Notes under the pieces: generated by a model | The model's input: the letters and a program-made list of their open reading frames with translations, nothing else | The model's database searches: none | What the model was told of the DNA's origin: nothing | In this document: piece after piece, positions 1-8,178 of the stretch | Numbering within the stretch: the first letter of the stretch is position 1 | How the letters are laid out: each line of letters starts with the position of its first letter | Assembly: GCA_964553405.1 (NCBI GenBank) | Contig: CAZKLS010000049.1 | Coordinates: 1 to 18,699 of the forward strand | Length of the DNA stretch: 18,699 nucleotides | Source of the DNA: DATIRA01 sp964553405 | GTDB lineage: Bacteria; Pseudomonadota; Gammaproteobacteria; Steroidobacterales; Steroidobacteraceae | Direction of reading: 5' to 3' | Translations under genes and position numbers: made by a program

Positions 1-840
1 CCCTTCGAGATCGTCTCCGCCGAGATCAGCCGTCCGAAGGCGAAGGGCGACATCACGCTGAAGGCCGAGGTGTCGTTCGCAGGCAAGCCGCCCTATCGGA
101 TCAAGCTGCGCAAGGCCGAGCCAGGCGCCGAGGAATTCAACAACCGGCCGCGCTACGACCTGGCCGCCTACGAATTGCAGAAGCTCTTTCTCGACCCCGC
201 GGAATACGTGGTGCCTCCGACGGCGCTGCGGATGTTGCCGCTGGCCGAATTTCAGAAATATTCGCCCGACGTGCGGCCGACGTTCAGGGGCTCCGAGCAG
301 GTGCTCGCGGTGCTCCAGTACTGGCTGAACGAGGTCAAGGTGATCGAGGACGTCTATGACCCGTCCCGCTTCGCCGCCGATCCGGTCTATGCCCGGCACA
401 TCGGACAGCTGAACATCCTGACGTTCCTGATCGAGCACGGCGACTCGAACGCCGGCAACTTCCTGATCTCACGGGCCCCGCAAGGCGCGAGGGTGTTTTC
501 GATCGACCACGGCGTGGCCTTCGCCCACAACGAGAGCGACCGAGGCGAGCTGTGGAAGGTGCTGCGAGTGGACAGGCTGCCAGCCGACGCCGTGCAGCGC
601 CTGCGAACGCTCACCGAGCAGGACCTCGAGAGCCGGCTCGCGGTGCTCGCGCAGTGGCAGCTGCGCGACGGCCAATACGTCGCCGTACCGCCCGCCGGCA
701 ACGTCGCAAAGTTCCGCGGTGTCCGGCTCGAGGACGACGTCGTCCAGCTGGGCCTGACCGGCAACGAACTCCGCCGCATCTGGCGCCAGCGCGAGCGCCT
801 GCTCAAGGAAGTCGACAATGGCAAGATCACCACGTTCTGA
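1..840 (+). CDS. Kinase-fold protein (PI3/4-kinase or Fam20C-like), 5' end missing
   Basis: The reading frame is open from the first base of the window to the TGA at 838-840, so the true start lies upstream; 279 codons are visible. The family is not certain, but the layout fits an atypical kinase fold. A Lys-rich strand (IKLRKAE, codons 34-40) is followed by an AAYELQKLF helix and a VVPPT turn. A catalytic-loop-like HGDSNAGN (Asp codon 148, position 442; Asn codon 153, position 457) and a DHG metal-binding motif (Asp codon 169, position 505) come next. All three key acidic/amide residues are present, so it is probably catalytically competent; substrate is unknown. No membrane segment is visible in this part. 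The next gene starts inside its last codons, implying translational coupling, and carries a degenerate version of the same fold. HipA-like or PI4K-like assignment cannot be separated by eye. Confidence 0.7.
   Translation, partial: PFEIVSAEISRPKAKGDITLKAEVSFAGKPPYRIKLRKAEPGAEEFNNRPRYDLAAYELQKLFLDPAEYVVPPTALRMLPLAEFQKYSPDVRPTFRGSEQVLAVLQYWLNEVKVIEDVYDPSRFAADPVYARHIGQLNILTFLIEHGDSNAGNFLISRAPQGARVFSIDHGVAFAHNESDRGELWKVLRVDRLPADAVQRLRTLTEQDLESRLAVLAQWQLRDGQYVAVPPAGNVAKFRGVRLEDDVVQLGLTGNELRRIWRQRERLLKEVDNGKITTF
805..811 (+). promoter_or_regulatory. Ribosome binding site setting the phosphatase start
   Basis: AAGGAAG lies six bases before the ATG at 818 and inside the end of the upstream kinase gene. 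It favours the ATG at 818 over a second in-frame ATG at 842, which follows the upstream stop by one base. Confidence 0.6.
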
Positions 841-2782
841 CATGCGGCCCGGCTTGGTCGCGCGGGCGCTGGCGGGCGCCGCGGCACTGCTCGCGGCGGC
901 GCCGCTCGCGTCCGGCGCCCAGTCGGGTGACCAGGTCCGGTGGCAGGACGTCGAGCGGGTGGTCGCGTTCGCCGACGTGCACGGCGCATACACGGAACTC
1001 ACGACGTTGCTGAAGAAGGCGGGCGTGGTCGATGCCGATCTGCGCTGGGCCGCCGGCATGACCCACGTGGTGAGCCTCGGCGACCTGCTGGACCGCGGCG
1101 CCGATTCCCGCAAGGTGATGGACCTGCTGATGCGCCTGCAGCAGGAGGCGGCCGCCGCCGGTGGTCGTCTGCACGTCGTGCTCGGCAACCACGAGGCGAT
1201 GAACGTGCTCGGCGACCTGCGCTACGTCGATGCGGGCGAGTACGCCGCATACCTGCCGGATGAGGACGCCGCGCTGCGGACGAGCCGGCGGGAGGCCTTC
1301 GTGGCGCGGAATCCCGGCACGACCGCGCAGGACTTCGAGCGGCTGTTTCCGCCCGGCTATTTCGGACACCGCGAGCTGCTCGGCGCGACGGGCCGATACG
1401 GCGAGTGGCTGCTCGGTCTGCCCGCGGTCATCGTCATCAACGACACGGTCTACATGCACGGCGGCCCGTCGTCGCGGCTGCAGGGGATGAGCCTCGAGCA
1501 GCTCGATGCCGCCTACCGTGCGGCGCTCGCAGACTACCTGGACGCCGAGAAGACGCTGTCGGAGGCCGGGCTGCTCTTCTTCGAGGACGACTACGGCAAG
1601 CGACCGGAACTCGCCGCGGCGCGCCTCGCGGCCATGACGGAGGGTCCGGACAGCGCAGCGCTCGCGGCCGTTGTCGAGCGCTTCCGCGCGGCCGACGACC
1701 ACCCACTGCTCGGGCCGACGGGTCCGAACTGGTATCGGGGCGCAGCCTTCTGCAACGAATGCGCCGAGGCCGACGTGCTCGATCCCTACCTGCGGCAGAC
1801 CGGCGTCGAGCGCCTCGTGATCGGCCATACCGTGGCGCGCAACGGCACGGCCGTGTCCCGGTTCGACGGCCGCGTCATCAAGCTCGACGCCGGCATGAAC
1901 CACGCCGTCTACAAGGGCCGGCCGGCGGCGCTGATCGCAGACGCCTCCGGCGTGCGCGTGCTGTACGGCGACGACGCGGCGCCGGCGGCCGCGGTGCCTG
2001 CAGAACCGCTCTACCTGAGCTCGCAGCGCATCGACGAAGCCACCGTGGAGACAATCCTCGCGAACGGCACGATCGGGCTTCGCGAGGCCTGCGCTCCCGG
2101 CGTCCTCAATGTCGTCGTCGAGTCCAGCGGGCGCAGCGTCAACGCCGTGTTCGAAGCGGCCTCGGACGAGGTCATCCGCCGCGAGCTCGCCGCCTACCGG
2201 CTCGACCGGCTGCTCGGTCTGGGACTGGTGCCCGCGACGGTCAGGCGTGAGCACGATGGACAGGCCGGCATCCTGCAGGGTCGGCCGGCCCAGTGGGTCA
2301 GCGAGCAGGACCGGCAGAACGCGCGCAACGGCACGGCCGCGGGACTCGTCTGCCAGACGATCACCGCGACCCCGCAGTCCGAGCCCGCGCGGCGACCGCG
2401 GGCGGGCGACGGCCAGCCGCCGCGCATCCCGACAGGAGGCTGGTGCGACGTCGGCGCCGAGTACCAGCTCGCGTATGCGTTCGACGCAGTGATCGACAAC
2501 AAGGGCCGCGGCTTCGACGGCTACCTGTACGACGCGGACGCCGCGACGTTGTTCCTGAGCGGCCATGCGGCCGCGTTCTCGACCTCGAAGGACGTGCTCG
2601 AGCCGCTCGAGCCGCAGCTTGAGAAGACCGGGCCGGAAATGCGCAGGCGGCTCGCGGCGCTCGATGAGGCCGCAGTCGCAGCCGCGGTCGGCGAGCTGCT
2701 CGACAGGCGCCAGGTGAAGGCACTGCTGCAGCGACGTGACCGCGTGCTCGCTCTGGCGGGCGGCGCCTCGACGCGCCGCTGA
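818..2782 (+). CDS. Exported PPP-family metallophosphoesterase with C-terminal pseudokinase-like domain
   Basis: A 654-residue protein. Residues 1-34 form an export signal (basic start, Ala/Leu-rich core, cleavage near ASGA), so it should act in the periplasm. Residues 45-385 are a calcineurin-like phosphatase of the PPP type, closest in layout to Shewanella-like phosphatases: DVHG (Asp53, His55), GDLLDRG (88-94), GNHE (123-126), MHGG (His214) and GHT (His337). All metal ligands expected at these motifs are present, and it should hydrolyse phosphoesters. Residues 443-646 resemble the kinase fold of the upstream gene (ELAAYRLDRLLGLGLVPAT, then FDAVIDN and a SGHAAAF element). However, the residues at the usual Lys, catalytic Asp, Asn and metal-binding Asp positions look replaced (Glu446, Gly563, Gly568, Gly582), which suggests a pseudokinase. 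The gene overlaps its upstream neighbour by 23 bp. Physiological substrate is unknown. Confidence 0.85.
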   Translation: MARSPRSDMRPGLVARALAGAAALLAAAPLASGAQSGDQVRWQDVERVVAFADVHGAYTELTTLLKKAGVVDADLRWAAGMTHVVSLGDLLDRGADSRKVMDLLMRLQQEAAAAGGRLHVVLGNHEAMNVLGDLRYVDAGEYAAYLPDEDAALRTSRREAFVARNPGTTAQDFERLFPPGYFGHRELLGATGRYGEWLLGLPAVIVINDTVYMHGGPSSRLQGMSLEQLDAAYRAALADYLDAEKTLSEAGLLFFEDDYGKRPELAAARLAAMTEGPDSAALAAVVERFRAADDHPLLGPTGPNWYRGAAFCNECAEADVLDPYLRQTGVERLVIGHTVARNGTAVSRFDGRVIKLDAGMNHAVYKGRPAALIADASGVRVLYGDDAAPAAAVPAEPLYLSSQRIDEATVETILANGTIGLREACAPGVLNVVVESSGRSVNAVFEAASDEVIRRELAAYRLDRLLGLGLVPATVRREHDGQAGILQGRPAQWVSEQDRQNARNGTAAGLVCQTITATPQSEPARRPRAGDGQPPRIPTGGWCDVGAEYQLAYAFDAVIDNKGRGFDGYLYDADAATLFLSGHAAAFSTSKDVLEPLEPQLEKTGPEMRRRLAALDEAAVAAAVGELLDRRQVKALLQRRDRVLALAGGASTRR

Positions 2783-2786
2783 AGTC

Positions 2787-4490
2787 TCAGGACCGCCGTA
2801 TCACGCGGCCCCTGAGCACGAAACTGCTCTCGGCCTCGAGACCGTCGACGTCGCTCGCGACGACCGTGATCGTGACCTCCTCGAAATGCCCCTCCGGGGG
2901 CTGCCCGCTGAAACGACGGGTGTTCGGGTCGAACCGCAGCCAGGCCGGCAGCGGCCGGCCGTCCGCGAGCCGCGCCGTCAGCTGCAGTACGTCGCCCGGA
3001 TCGGCGTCGTGGAAGGCATCCTCTGCGACGACGTACGCGAAGCTGCGCCCCGGGACGTAGGCCAGGTCCGGAATCGGTTTGCCGGCTTCCGGCGCGACGT
3101 TGATCACGTTCTCCCTGGCCTTGCGGCCGAACTCGCGCCCGATCTGCACGGCCAGCGCGATCCAGCCGAGCGCGAGCAGCAGGTTCAGCAATGCGAACTG
3201 CTGCGCGCCCCAGCCGAGCCAGTGCAGCCCCGCGAACACGACGCCGGCCTGGATCAGGTCGCCGAAGCGCCAGAAGAACGTGTCTATCGCGGTCTTGCCG
3301 TCGTACTTGGAGTCGCGGTCCACGGGCAGGAACAGTGCGTGGCGCGTCGTGTTCATCAGTGAATAGTCGATGCTGTTCTCCGCGATCTTGACCAGCCGCA
3401 ACAGCGTGAACACGGGTACGAAGCCCGCGAGCAGCGGCGAGATTGCGAGCAGTCCATAGCCGATCGCGACGATCAGCGGATGGATCAGCAGTGCGCCGCG
3501 TACGCCGACCGCCGGGTGCCGGTAGAGCCTGGAGACGAGGAACAGCTGGATGCCGAGACCGACCAGCGTTACCCAGAACTGGAAGTCGCCATAGAAGGCG
3601 GTGATCAGGTCGCTCTCGTTGAGCGCGCCGCCGCTCTCGGCGACGCGTCGTTCCGCATCGGCCTGCACGAAGTCCGCCAGGATGAACTCGCCGGTCGTGT
3701 TGATCCAGTTCAGCAGCACGACCAGCAGCGCGATCAGCAGCAGGTAGCGATCCCTCAGCACCAGGCCGATGCCGCCCATCAGCCGCGGTACCGGCTTGCC
3801 GTGCTCGGCTGCGACGGCCTTCGAGCCGGCCGGCACCGAGCGGCGCGCAGGGGCCGCGAGCAGCAGCGTCGCGGCGAGCACCAGCGTCGCCAGCAGCATC
3901 AGTCCGACCGGAGAGAGCGCCGCGACCGCGAGCTGCGCGGTCTTGGCACCGGCGAGCGCACCGAGATTCGCGCCCATCATGATCACCGGGAACAGCCGCT
4001 GGCCGCTTTTGATGTTGTAGCTGTCGGCCGCGAACGCCCAGAACTGGGCGATCATCATCACGCCGAAGATGCTCACCCAGACGTAGAACACGAACGCGAT
4101 CGACACGCCCGCCCAGGCGAGCAGGCTGAATACCAGCATGTTCGAGGCGAAGAACAGCGTCACCGCGTACAGAAGCTGCTCCCCGTCCAGGCGGCGCCGT
4201 ATCGCGGCGTAGGCCGGCACCACCAGCATCAGCACCAGCGCGATGACCGCGACGGCATAGGCGCGAACCTCCGCCGAGAAGCTCGTCAGCATGAAGGCCT
4301 CGCGCAGCGCCTTCACGATCAGATAGGAAAAGAGCAGCAGGAATCCGTGCAGGAAATACAGCTGCACGCTCCGGCCTTCACCCGGCCGGACCCGGGTGAA
4401 CAGTGTCAGGAACCGCTCGAAAGGCGACAGTCCGGCGTGATCAGTCAGCAATCGCGAGGGCCCTCGTCGTGCAGCGCTCTTCCCGGCCAC
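2787..4490 (-). CDS. ATP/ADP-translocase-family (NTT/TlcC-like) membrane protein with C-terminal cadherin-like domain
   Basis: A 567-residue protein starting with GTG. Residues 40-450 hold about 11-12 hydrophobic segments. The conserved stretch around residues 372-411 (NSIDYSLMN, LFLPVDRDSKYDGKTAIDTFFWRFGD region) is typical of the TLC ATP/ADP translocase family. In obligate intracellular bacteria these exchange nucleotides; in free-living bacteria the substrate is usually unknown. Residues 478-562 form a different, soluble domain with an AFHDADPGD / LPAWLRFD / FSGQPPEG / VVASDVDG pattern, matching dystroglycan-type cadherin-like (CADG, He_PIG) folds that normally lie outside the cytoplasm. 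The start is 10 bp after the stop of the upstream regulator, so the two probably share a transcript. The gene ends 4 bp from the stop of the convergent phosphatase. A GTG start with only a weak GGGTAG upstream makes the exact N-terminus uncertain. Confidence 0.75.
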   Translation of the reverse strand: MAGKSAARRGPSRLLTDHAGLSPFERFLTLFTRVRPGEGRSVQLYFLHGFLLLFSYLIVKALREAFMLTSFSAEVRAYAVAVIALVLMLVVPAYAAIRRRLDGEQLLYAVTLFFASNMLVFSLLAWAGVSIAFVFYVWVSIFGVMMIAQFWAFAADSYNIKSGQRLFPVIMMGANLGALAGAKTAQLAVAALSPVGLMLLATLVLAATLLLAAPARRSVPAGSKAVAAEHGKPVPRLMGGIGLVLRDRYLLLIALLVVLLNWINTTGEFILADFVQADAERRVAESGGALNESDLITAFYGDFQFWVTLVGLGIQLFLVSRLYRHPAVGVRGALLIHPLIVAIGYGLLAISPLLAGFVPVFTLLRLVKIAENSIDYSLMNTTRHALFLPVDRDSKYDGKTAIDTFFWRFGDLIQAGVVFAGLHWLGWGAQQFALLNLLLALGWIALAVQIGREFGRKARENVINVAPEAGKPIPDLAYVPGRSFAYVVAEDAFHDADPGDVLQLTARLADGRPLPAWLRFDPNTRRFSGQPPEGHFEEVTITVVASDVDGLEAESSFVLRGRVIRRS

Positions 4491-4500
4491 GGATACTACC

Positions 4501-6843
4501 CTAGCCGATCGGAACGCCTTTCCTTGCCGGGTCCGACACGGCCAGTGCCCGCGGATATCCGAGCTCCAGCGCCCGCTTCAAGTGGCGCGCGGCCTCGGCC
4601 CGATCGCCCTGCTGGGCCGCGGTCAGCGCGGCGAGATAGCTCACAACAGGCCGCTCCGGGCCGAGCTCGATCGCGCGCTGCACGTAACGCTGCGATCGCC
4701 CGGTCTCACCGAGGCGGCTGTAGAACCAGCCGAGCAACGCCCAGGTGTCGGCGTCGGTATCGTTCACCGCGAGCGTCTGCTCCGCCAGCGCCGTCGCGCG
4801 CCTGTAGTCCTCGATGGCCTGCGTACGCTGCCCGGGGATGTTCCACAGCGCATCGGCACGGCTGCCCCGGAGTTCGAAACTCTGCGGCGCCAGCTCGATC
4901 GCCTGGCTGTACATGGCCACCGCGTCGTCCATCCGGCCGAGGTAGTAGTACAGCGTGCCGAGGTTCGAGTAGGCGCTGCGGCCCGGCTCGATCTCGACGG
5001 ACTGCTCGAAGGCCCTGGCCGCCGCCTCCAGGTTGCCTGAGGTCATCAGCGCGGCGCCGAGATTGTTGAATCCGCTCGAGTTGCCGGGCGTCAGTGCGGT
5101 CACGCGCCGGTAGGTCTCGACCGCCTCGTCGCTGCGACCGAAGGCGAACAGGAACGACCCGAGGCTGTTGTAGGCCATCCAGTAGCCGGGCTCGACCAGC
5201 GTCGCTTCGCGCAGCGCCGCCTCCGCCTCTTCGAGACGATTCTGTCCCTCGAGCGAGCGACCGAGCCCGATGTGGTAATCCGCGTTGCGCGGTGCACGGG
5301 CGAGCAGCGACCGGTAGAGCGCTTCGGCCTGCTCGTACCGGCCGCTCATGATGTAGAGCGTGCCGAGCGCCTGCTCCGTCTCCTCGAGGCTCGCGTCCGC
5401 CTCCAGCGCGGCCCGGCAGGCGGTTTCCGCGCCCTGCGCATCGTCGGCAGCCTGCGTGCGAGTGTAACGGGTGACGTACACCTCGCAGAGTCCGGCATGC
5501 GCACGCGCGAACGACGGATCTGCATCGAGCGCACGCCGGAACAGCGCCTCCGCCGCCTCGAGCGTGCTCATCGCGCCGCCCCGCCGCATTTCCGCACGGC
5601 CGGCGAGATAGAAGTCGTACGCCCGGGGATTCACGGTCGGAGCACGCTTCAGGCGCAACGAGTCCTCCGGCGTGAGCACGATGCGCATCTGCTCGGCGAT
5701 GGTCCCCGAGATGTCCTGCTGGATCCCGATCAGGTCCTGCCAGGGTCGATCGTAGCTTTCCGTCCAGACGTGGAAGCCCGTCGATGCGTCGATCAGCTGC
5801 GCAGTGACCCGCACGCGATCGCCTTCGCGCCGGACGCTGCCCTCGAGCACGTATCGAACGCCGAGCTCCTGGCCGATGGCCCGTACGTCCAGGTTCTTCC
5901 CGCCGACCGCGAACGCCGACCGTCGCGCCGCAACGCGCAGACCGGGGATCTTCGCAAGATCGCTCGAGAGCTCCTCGCTCAAACCGTCGCCCAGGTAGCC
6001 CGCTTCGCCACCCGGACTCAGGTCGTCGAGCGGCAGCACCGCGATCGAGTTCGGGCTGGGATTGAAACCGGCGGACTCCGCCGGCTCGGTCGCCGTCTGC
6101 TGGATCGTCTTCCACCATGCATAGCCGGTGACGCCGGCCATCAGCGTCACGCCTACGAGCACGACCGGCGCGACAGCCCGCCTCGCCCTCGGCATGTGCA
6201 GGCCGCCGAGGCCGCTCTCGTCGAAGACGATCCCGCCGGGCGTGATCTCGTAGTTCCAGGCAACGACCAGCACGACCGGCAGGCCCAGCACGGCCAGGAT
6301 CGTCAGCGCGGTCATCCACCATTGCGGCAGGTGCAGCGGCTCGAACGTCACCTCCGCCACCTGCAGCACGATCCACATGCCGACCAGGTACGCGCCGACG
6401 ACCTTCAGCACCTGGCGCCGCTTCAGTTCGACCAGCAGGGTTTCCAGCCGCGCGGCCAGCGGCCTGGGACCGGCCTTCGCTGGCGCAGCGGCCTCGGCGG
6501 ATGACCCCTCCTCCGCCGGCTCACACGGCTCGCCCAGCGCGTAGCCGCGCCTGGGGACGGCCTGGACGTAGCGGGGATTGCGGGCATCGTCACCGAGCGT
6601 GCCGCGGAGCGCGCGTATCGTTCCGGCGAGTTCCTGGTCTGCGACCACGCGACCCGGCCAGATCCGCGCCTTGAGCGTCTCGCGGTCCACCGCCCCGCCG
6701 CCGGCGTCGGCCAGCGCGAGCAGCAATACGAGTTGCTCCGGCGACATCGCGCGGGATTCGCCGCTTCCCTCGACCGTTCCCCGATCCGGATCGACCAGCC
6801 AGTCCCCGAGCCGGAAGCGGGTCTTTCGCTCGCCTTCAGCCAC
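4501..6843 (-). CDS. Membrane-anchored winged-helix regulator with TPR sensor domain (CadC/ToxR-like architecture)
   Basis: A 780-residue protein starting with GTG. Residues 9-105 are a Trans_reg_C winged helix (LADAGGGAVDRETLKARIWPG helix region, VQAVPRRGYAL wing). Three hydrophobic segments follow at about 138-160, 168-195 and 223-244; with a cytoplasmic DNA-binding domain they place the rest in the periplasm. Residues 266-390 contain the SIAVLPLDDLSPGG...GLSEELSSDLAK pattern found in FlgO/TolB-N-like domains of this protein class. About ten TPR repeats fill 400-770. Such proteins bind DNA without a separate kinase or phosphorelay, but the signal and targets here are unknown. Its stop lies 10 bp before the start of the translocase-like transporter, making that gene the obvious candidate target or partner. 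No convincing promoter is seen in the 150 bp upstream. Confidence 0.85.
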   Translation of the reverse strand: MAEGERKTRFRLGDWLVDPDRGTVEGSGESRAMSPEQLVLLLALADAGGGAVDRETLKARIWPGRVVADQELAGTIRALRGTLGDDARNPRYVQAVPRRGYALGEPCEPAEEGSSAEAAAPAKAGPRPLAARLETLLVELKRRQVLKVVGAYLVGMWIVLQVAEVTFEPLHLPQWWMTALTILAVLGLPVVLVVAWNYEITPGGIVFDESGLGGLHMPRARRAVAPVVLVGVTLMAGVTGYAWWKTIQQTATEPAESAGFNPSPNSIAVLPLDDLSPGGEAGYLGDGLSEELSSDLAKIPGLRVAARRSAFAVGGKNLDVRAIGQELGVRYVLEGSVRREGDRVRVTAQLIDASTGFHVWTESYDRPWQDLIGIQQDISGTIAEQMRIVLTPEDSLRLKRAPTVNPRAYDFYLAGRAEMRRGGAMSTLEAAEALFRRALDADPSFARAHAGLCEVYVTRYTRTQAADDAQGAETACRAALEADASLEETEQALGTLYIMSGRYEQAEALYRSLLARAPRNADYHIGLGRSLEGQNRLEEAEAALREATLVEPGYWMAYNSLGSFLFAFGRSDEAVETYRRVTALTPGNSSGFNNLGAALMTSGNLEAAARAFEQSVEIEPGRSAYSNLGTLYYYLGRMDDAVAMYSQAIELAPQSFELRGSRADALWNIPGQRTQAIEDYRRATALAEQTLAVNDTDADTWALLGWFYSRLGETGRSQRYVQRAIELGPERPVVSYLAALTAAQQGDRAEAARHLKRALELGYPRALAVSDPARKGVPIG

Positions 6844-6993
6844 TCACCGGCCTCTGCGTCCTTGTTGCCCGAAACAGCATAACAGACGGCACAAGAGACC
6901 CCGCACGCAGCGCCCGGCAGCAAACCCCGGGATCGCGCCCCGGTCCCGCGGGAGGATCGAGGCCGGCCGGTGGAATCGAGGCGCCGCGCCGCG

Positions 6994-8166
6994 TCAGGCC
7001 GACACCTGATTGAGTGCCCGGTCGAGGTCCTCGATCAGGTCGTCGACGTCCTCCAGCCCGATCGACAACCGGACGGTGCCGGGACCGATGTCCGTCCAGC
7101 GCAGTTGTTCGGCGGAAAAGCCACGCGGCTGCTGCATCGACGGCGCCAGCACCAGCGACTCCGTCGAGCCCAGGCTCGCTGCGATTGCGAACAGTCCGAG
7201 GCTCTCGGCGAAGCGATCGCCGGCCTCGAGACCCGCCGCCAGGTCGAACGTGACGATCGTGCCGGGTCGGTCCATCTGCCGCTCCGCGAGTGCACGTCCG
7301 GGGTCCCCCGCGAGGCCCGGATAGCGGACCCGGGCGACCGCGGCGTGCCCCGACAGGAACTCCGCCACGTGCTGCGCGTTCTCGCACTGGCGCTCCCAGC
7401 GGACGAAGTAGGTCTTCATGCCACGCAGCAGCAGGAAGGCCGCGTGCGGGTCGAGGGTCGGGCCCAGCAGCGTCGCGTCCTCGCGCATCGGATCGATCAG
7501 CTCGCGACTCGCGATGACGGCTCCGCCCATCACGTCCCCGTGACCCGAGGCGTACTTGGTGAGACTGTGGGCGTAGAGGTCCACGTCATAGCCGCCATGA
7601 TTGTGCAGGCCGCCCAGCGTGTTATCGAGCAAGGTCAGCGCGCCGTTGGCCCGCGCGAGGCCGGTGATGCGCTCGAGGTCGGCGACCTTCAGCACCGGAT
7701 TGGTTGGAGACTCGAACGCGACGAGCCGGGTTCGCGTCTGCTCGAGGACCCGCTCCAGGCCCGCGAGGTCGTCGACCGAGAGCATCGTGCTCGACACGCC
7801 GAAGCGCCCGAGCAGGCGCCGGATCAGCGCCCGGGTCGGACCGTACATCTCGGCGAAATAGACCACGTGGTCGCCCGAGCGGAGCGTCGCAACCAGCGCG
7901 GCCGCGATCGCAGCCACGCCGGAGGCGGTGAGCAGGCACTCGTCCCTGCCCTGCAGTTCCGCCAGCAGCAGTTCCAGCTGCCTCAGTGTCGGATTCGACT
8001 TGCGGGAGTAGTAGTAGCCTTCGCGCTTGCCTGCCCAGAACTTCCGCGTCTCGCCGACGTCGTCGAAAGTGAACTTGACCGACTGGTAGATCGGGGCGAC
8101 GAGCGGCCGGTTGTCGCTCGCGAGCCGGGCCTCGGGAGGATGCGTGACACGGCTGCGCTTCCTCAT
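6994..8166 (-). CDS. PLP-dependent Cys/Met metabolism (trans-sulfuration family) enzyme
   Basis: A 390-residue cytoplasmic fold-type I PLP enzyme. Visible motifs are YSRKSNPT (Tyr53, Arg55), the cofactor-stacking Tyr108 in MYGP, DNT with the pyridine-nitrogen Asp181, and SLTKY with the Schiff-base lysine at 204, followed by GHGDVMGG. This fixes the family (cystathionine gamma-synthase, beta-lyase, gamma-lyase, O-acylhomoserine sulfhydrylase) but not the reaction. The position that is Cys in typical methionine gamma-lyases (YGCT) is Pro here, which argues against that activity. The ATG at 8166 is chosen because GAAGGG lies six bases upstream and overlaps the stop of yafV; an in-frame upstream extension would run through the end of yafV. 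It follows yafV by 10 bp, suggesting one operon with the ybdL-yafV pair. Confidence 0.85.
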   Translation of the reverse strand: MRKRSRVTHPPEARLASDNRPLVAPIYQSVKFTFDDVGETRKFWAGKREGYYYSRKSNPTLRQLELLLAELQGRDECLLTASGVAAIAAALVATLRSGDHVVYFAEMYGPTRALIRRLLGRFGVSSTMLSVDDLAGLERVLEQTRTRLVAFESPTNPVLKVADLERITGLARANGALTLLDNTLGGLHNHGGYDVDLYAHSLTKYASGHGDVMGGAVIASRELIDPMREDATLLGPTLDPHAAFLLLRGMKTYFVRWERQCENAQHVAEFLSGHAAVARVRYPGLAGDPGRALAERQMDRPGTIVTFDLAAGLEAGDRFAESLGLFAIAASLGSTESLVLAPSMQQPRGFSAEQLRWTDIGPGTVRLSIGLEDVDDLIEDLDRALNQVSA

Positions 8167-8172
8167 GCGAGG

Positions 8173-8178
8173 CCCTTC
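8173..8178 (-). promoter_or_regulatory. Ribosome binding site of the PLP enzyme
   Basis: GAAGGG overlaps the TGA stop of yafV and sits six bases before the ATG at 8166. It decides the start and indicates translational coupling with yafV. Confidence 0.65.

Noticed and set aside
827..2566. Long minus-strand open frame opposite the phosphatase
   Set aside because: High-GC shadow: low-complexity Arg/Ala/Val-rich product without domains, opposite a gene with clear motifs.
2783..2786. Bidirectional terminator between the convergent genes
   Set aside because: Only four bases separate the stops, and no stem with T-runs was seen around the junction; any termination must act inside the coding ends.
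6844..6993. Promoter or terminator in the spacer before the winged-helix regulator
   Set aside because: A GGCCGGCC palindrome (6961-6968) and a weak TTATGC are present, but no -35/-10 pair with proper spacing and no stem plus T-run.
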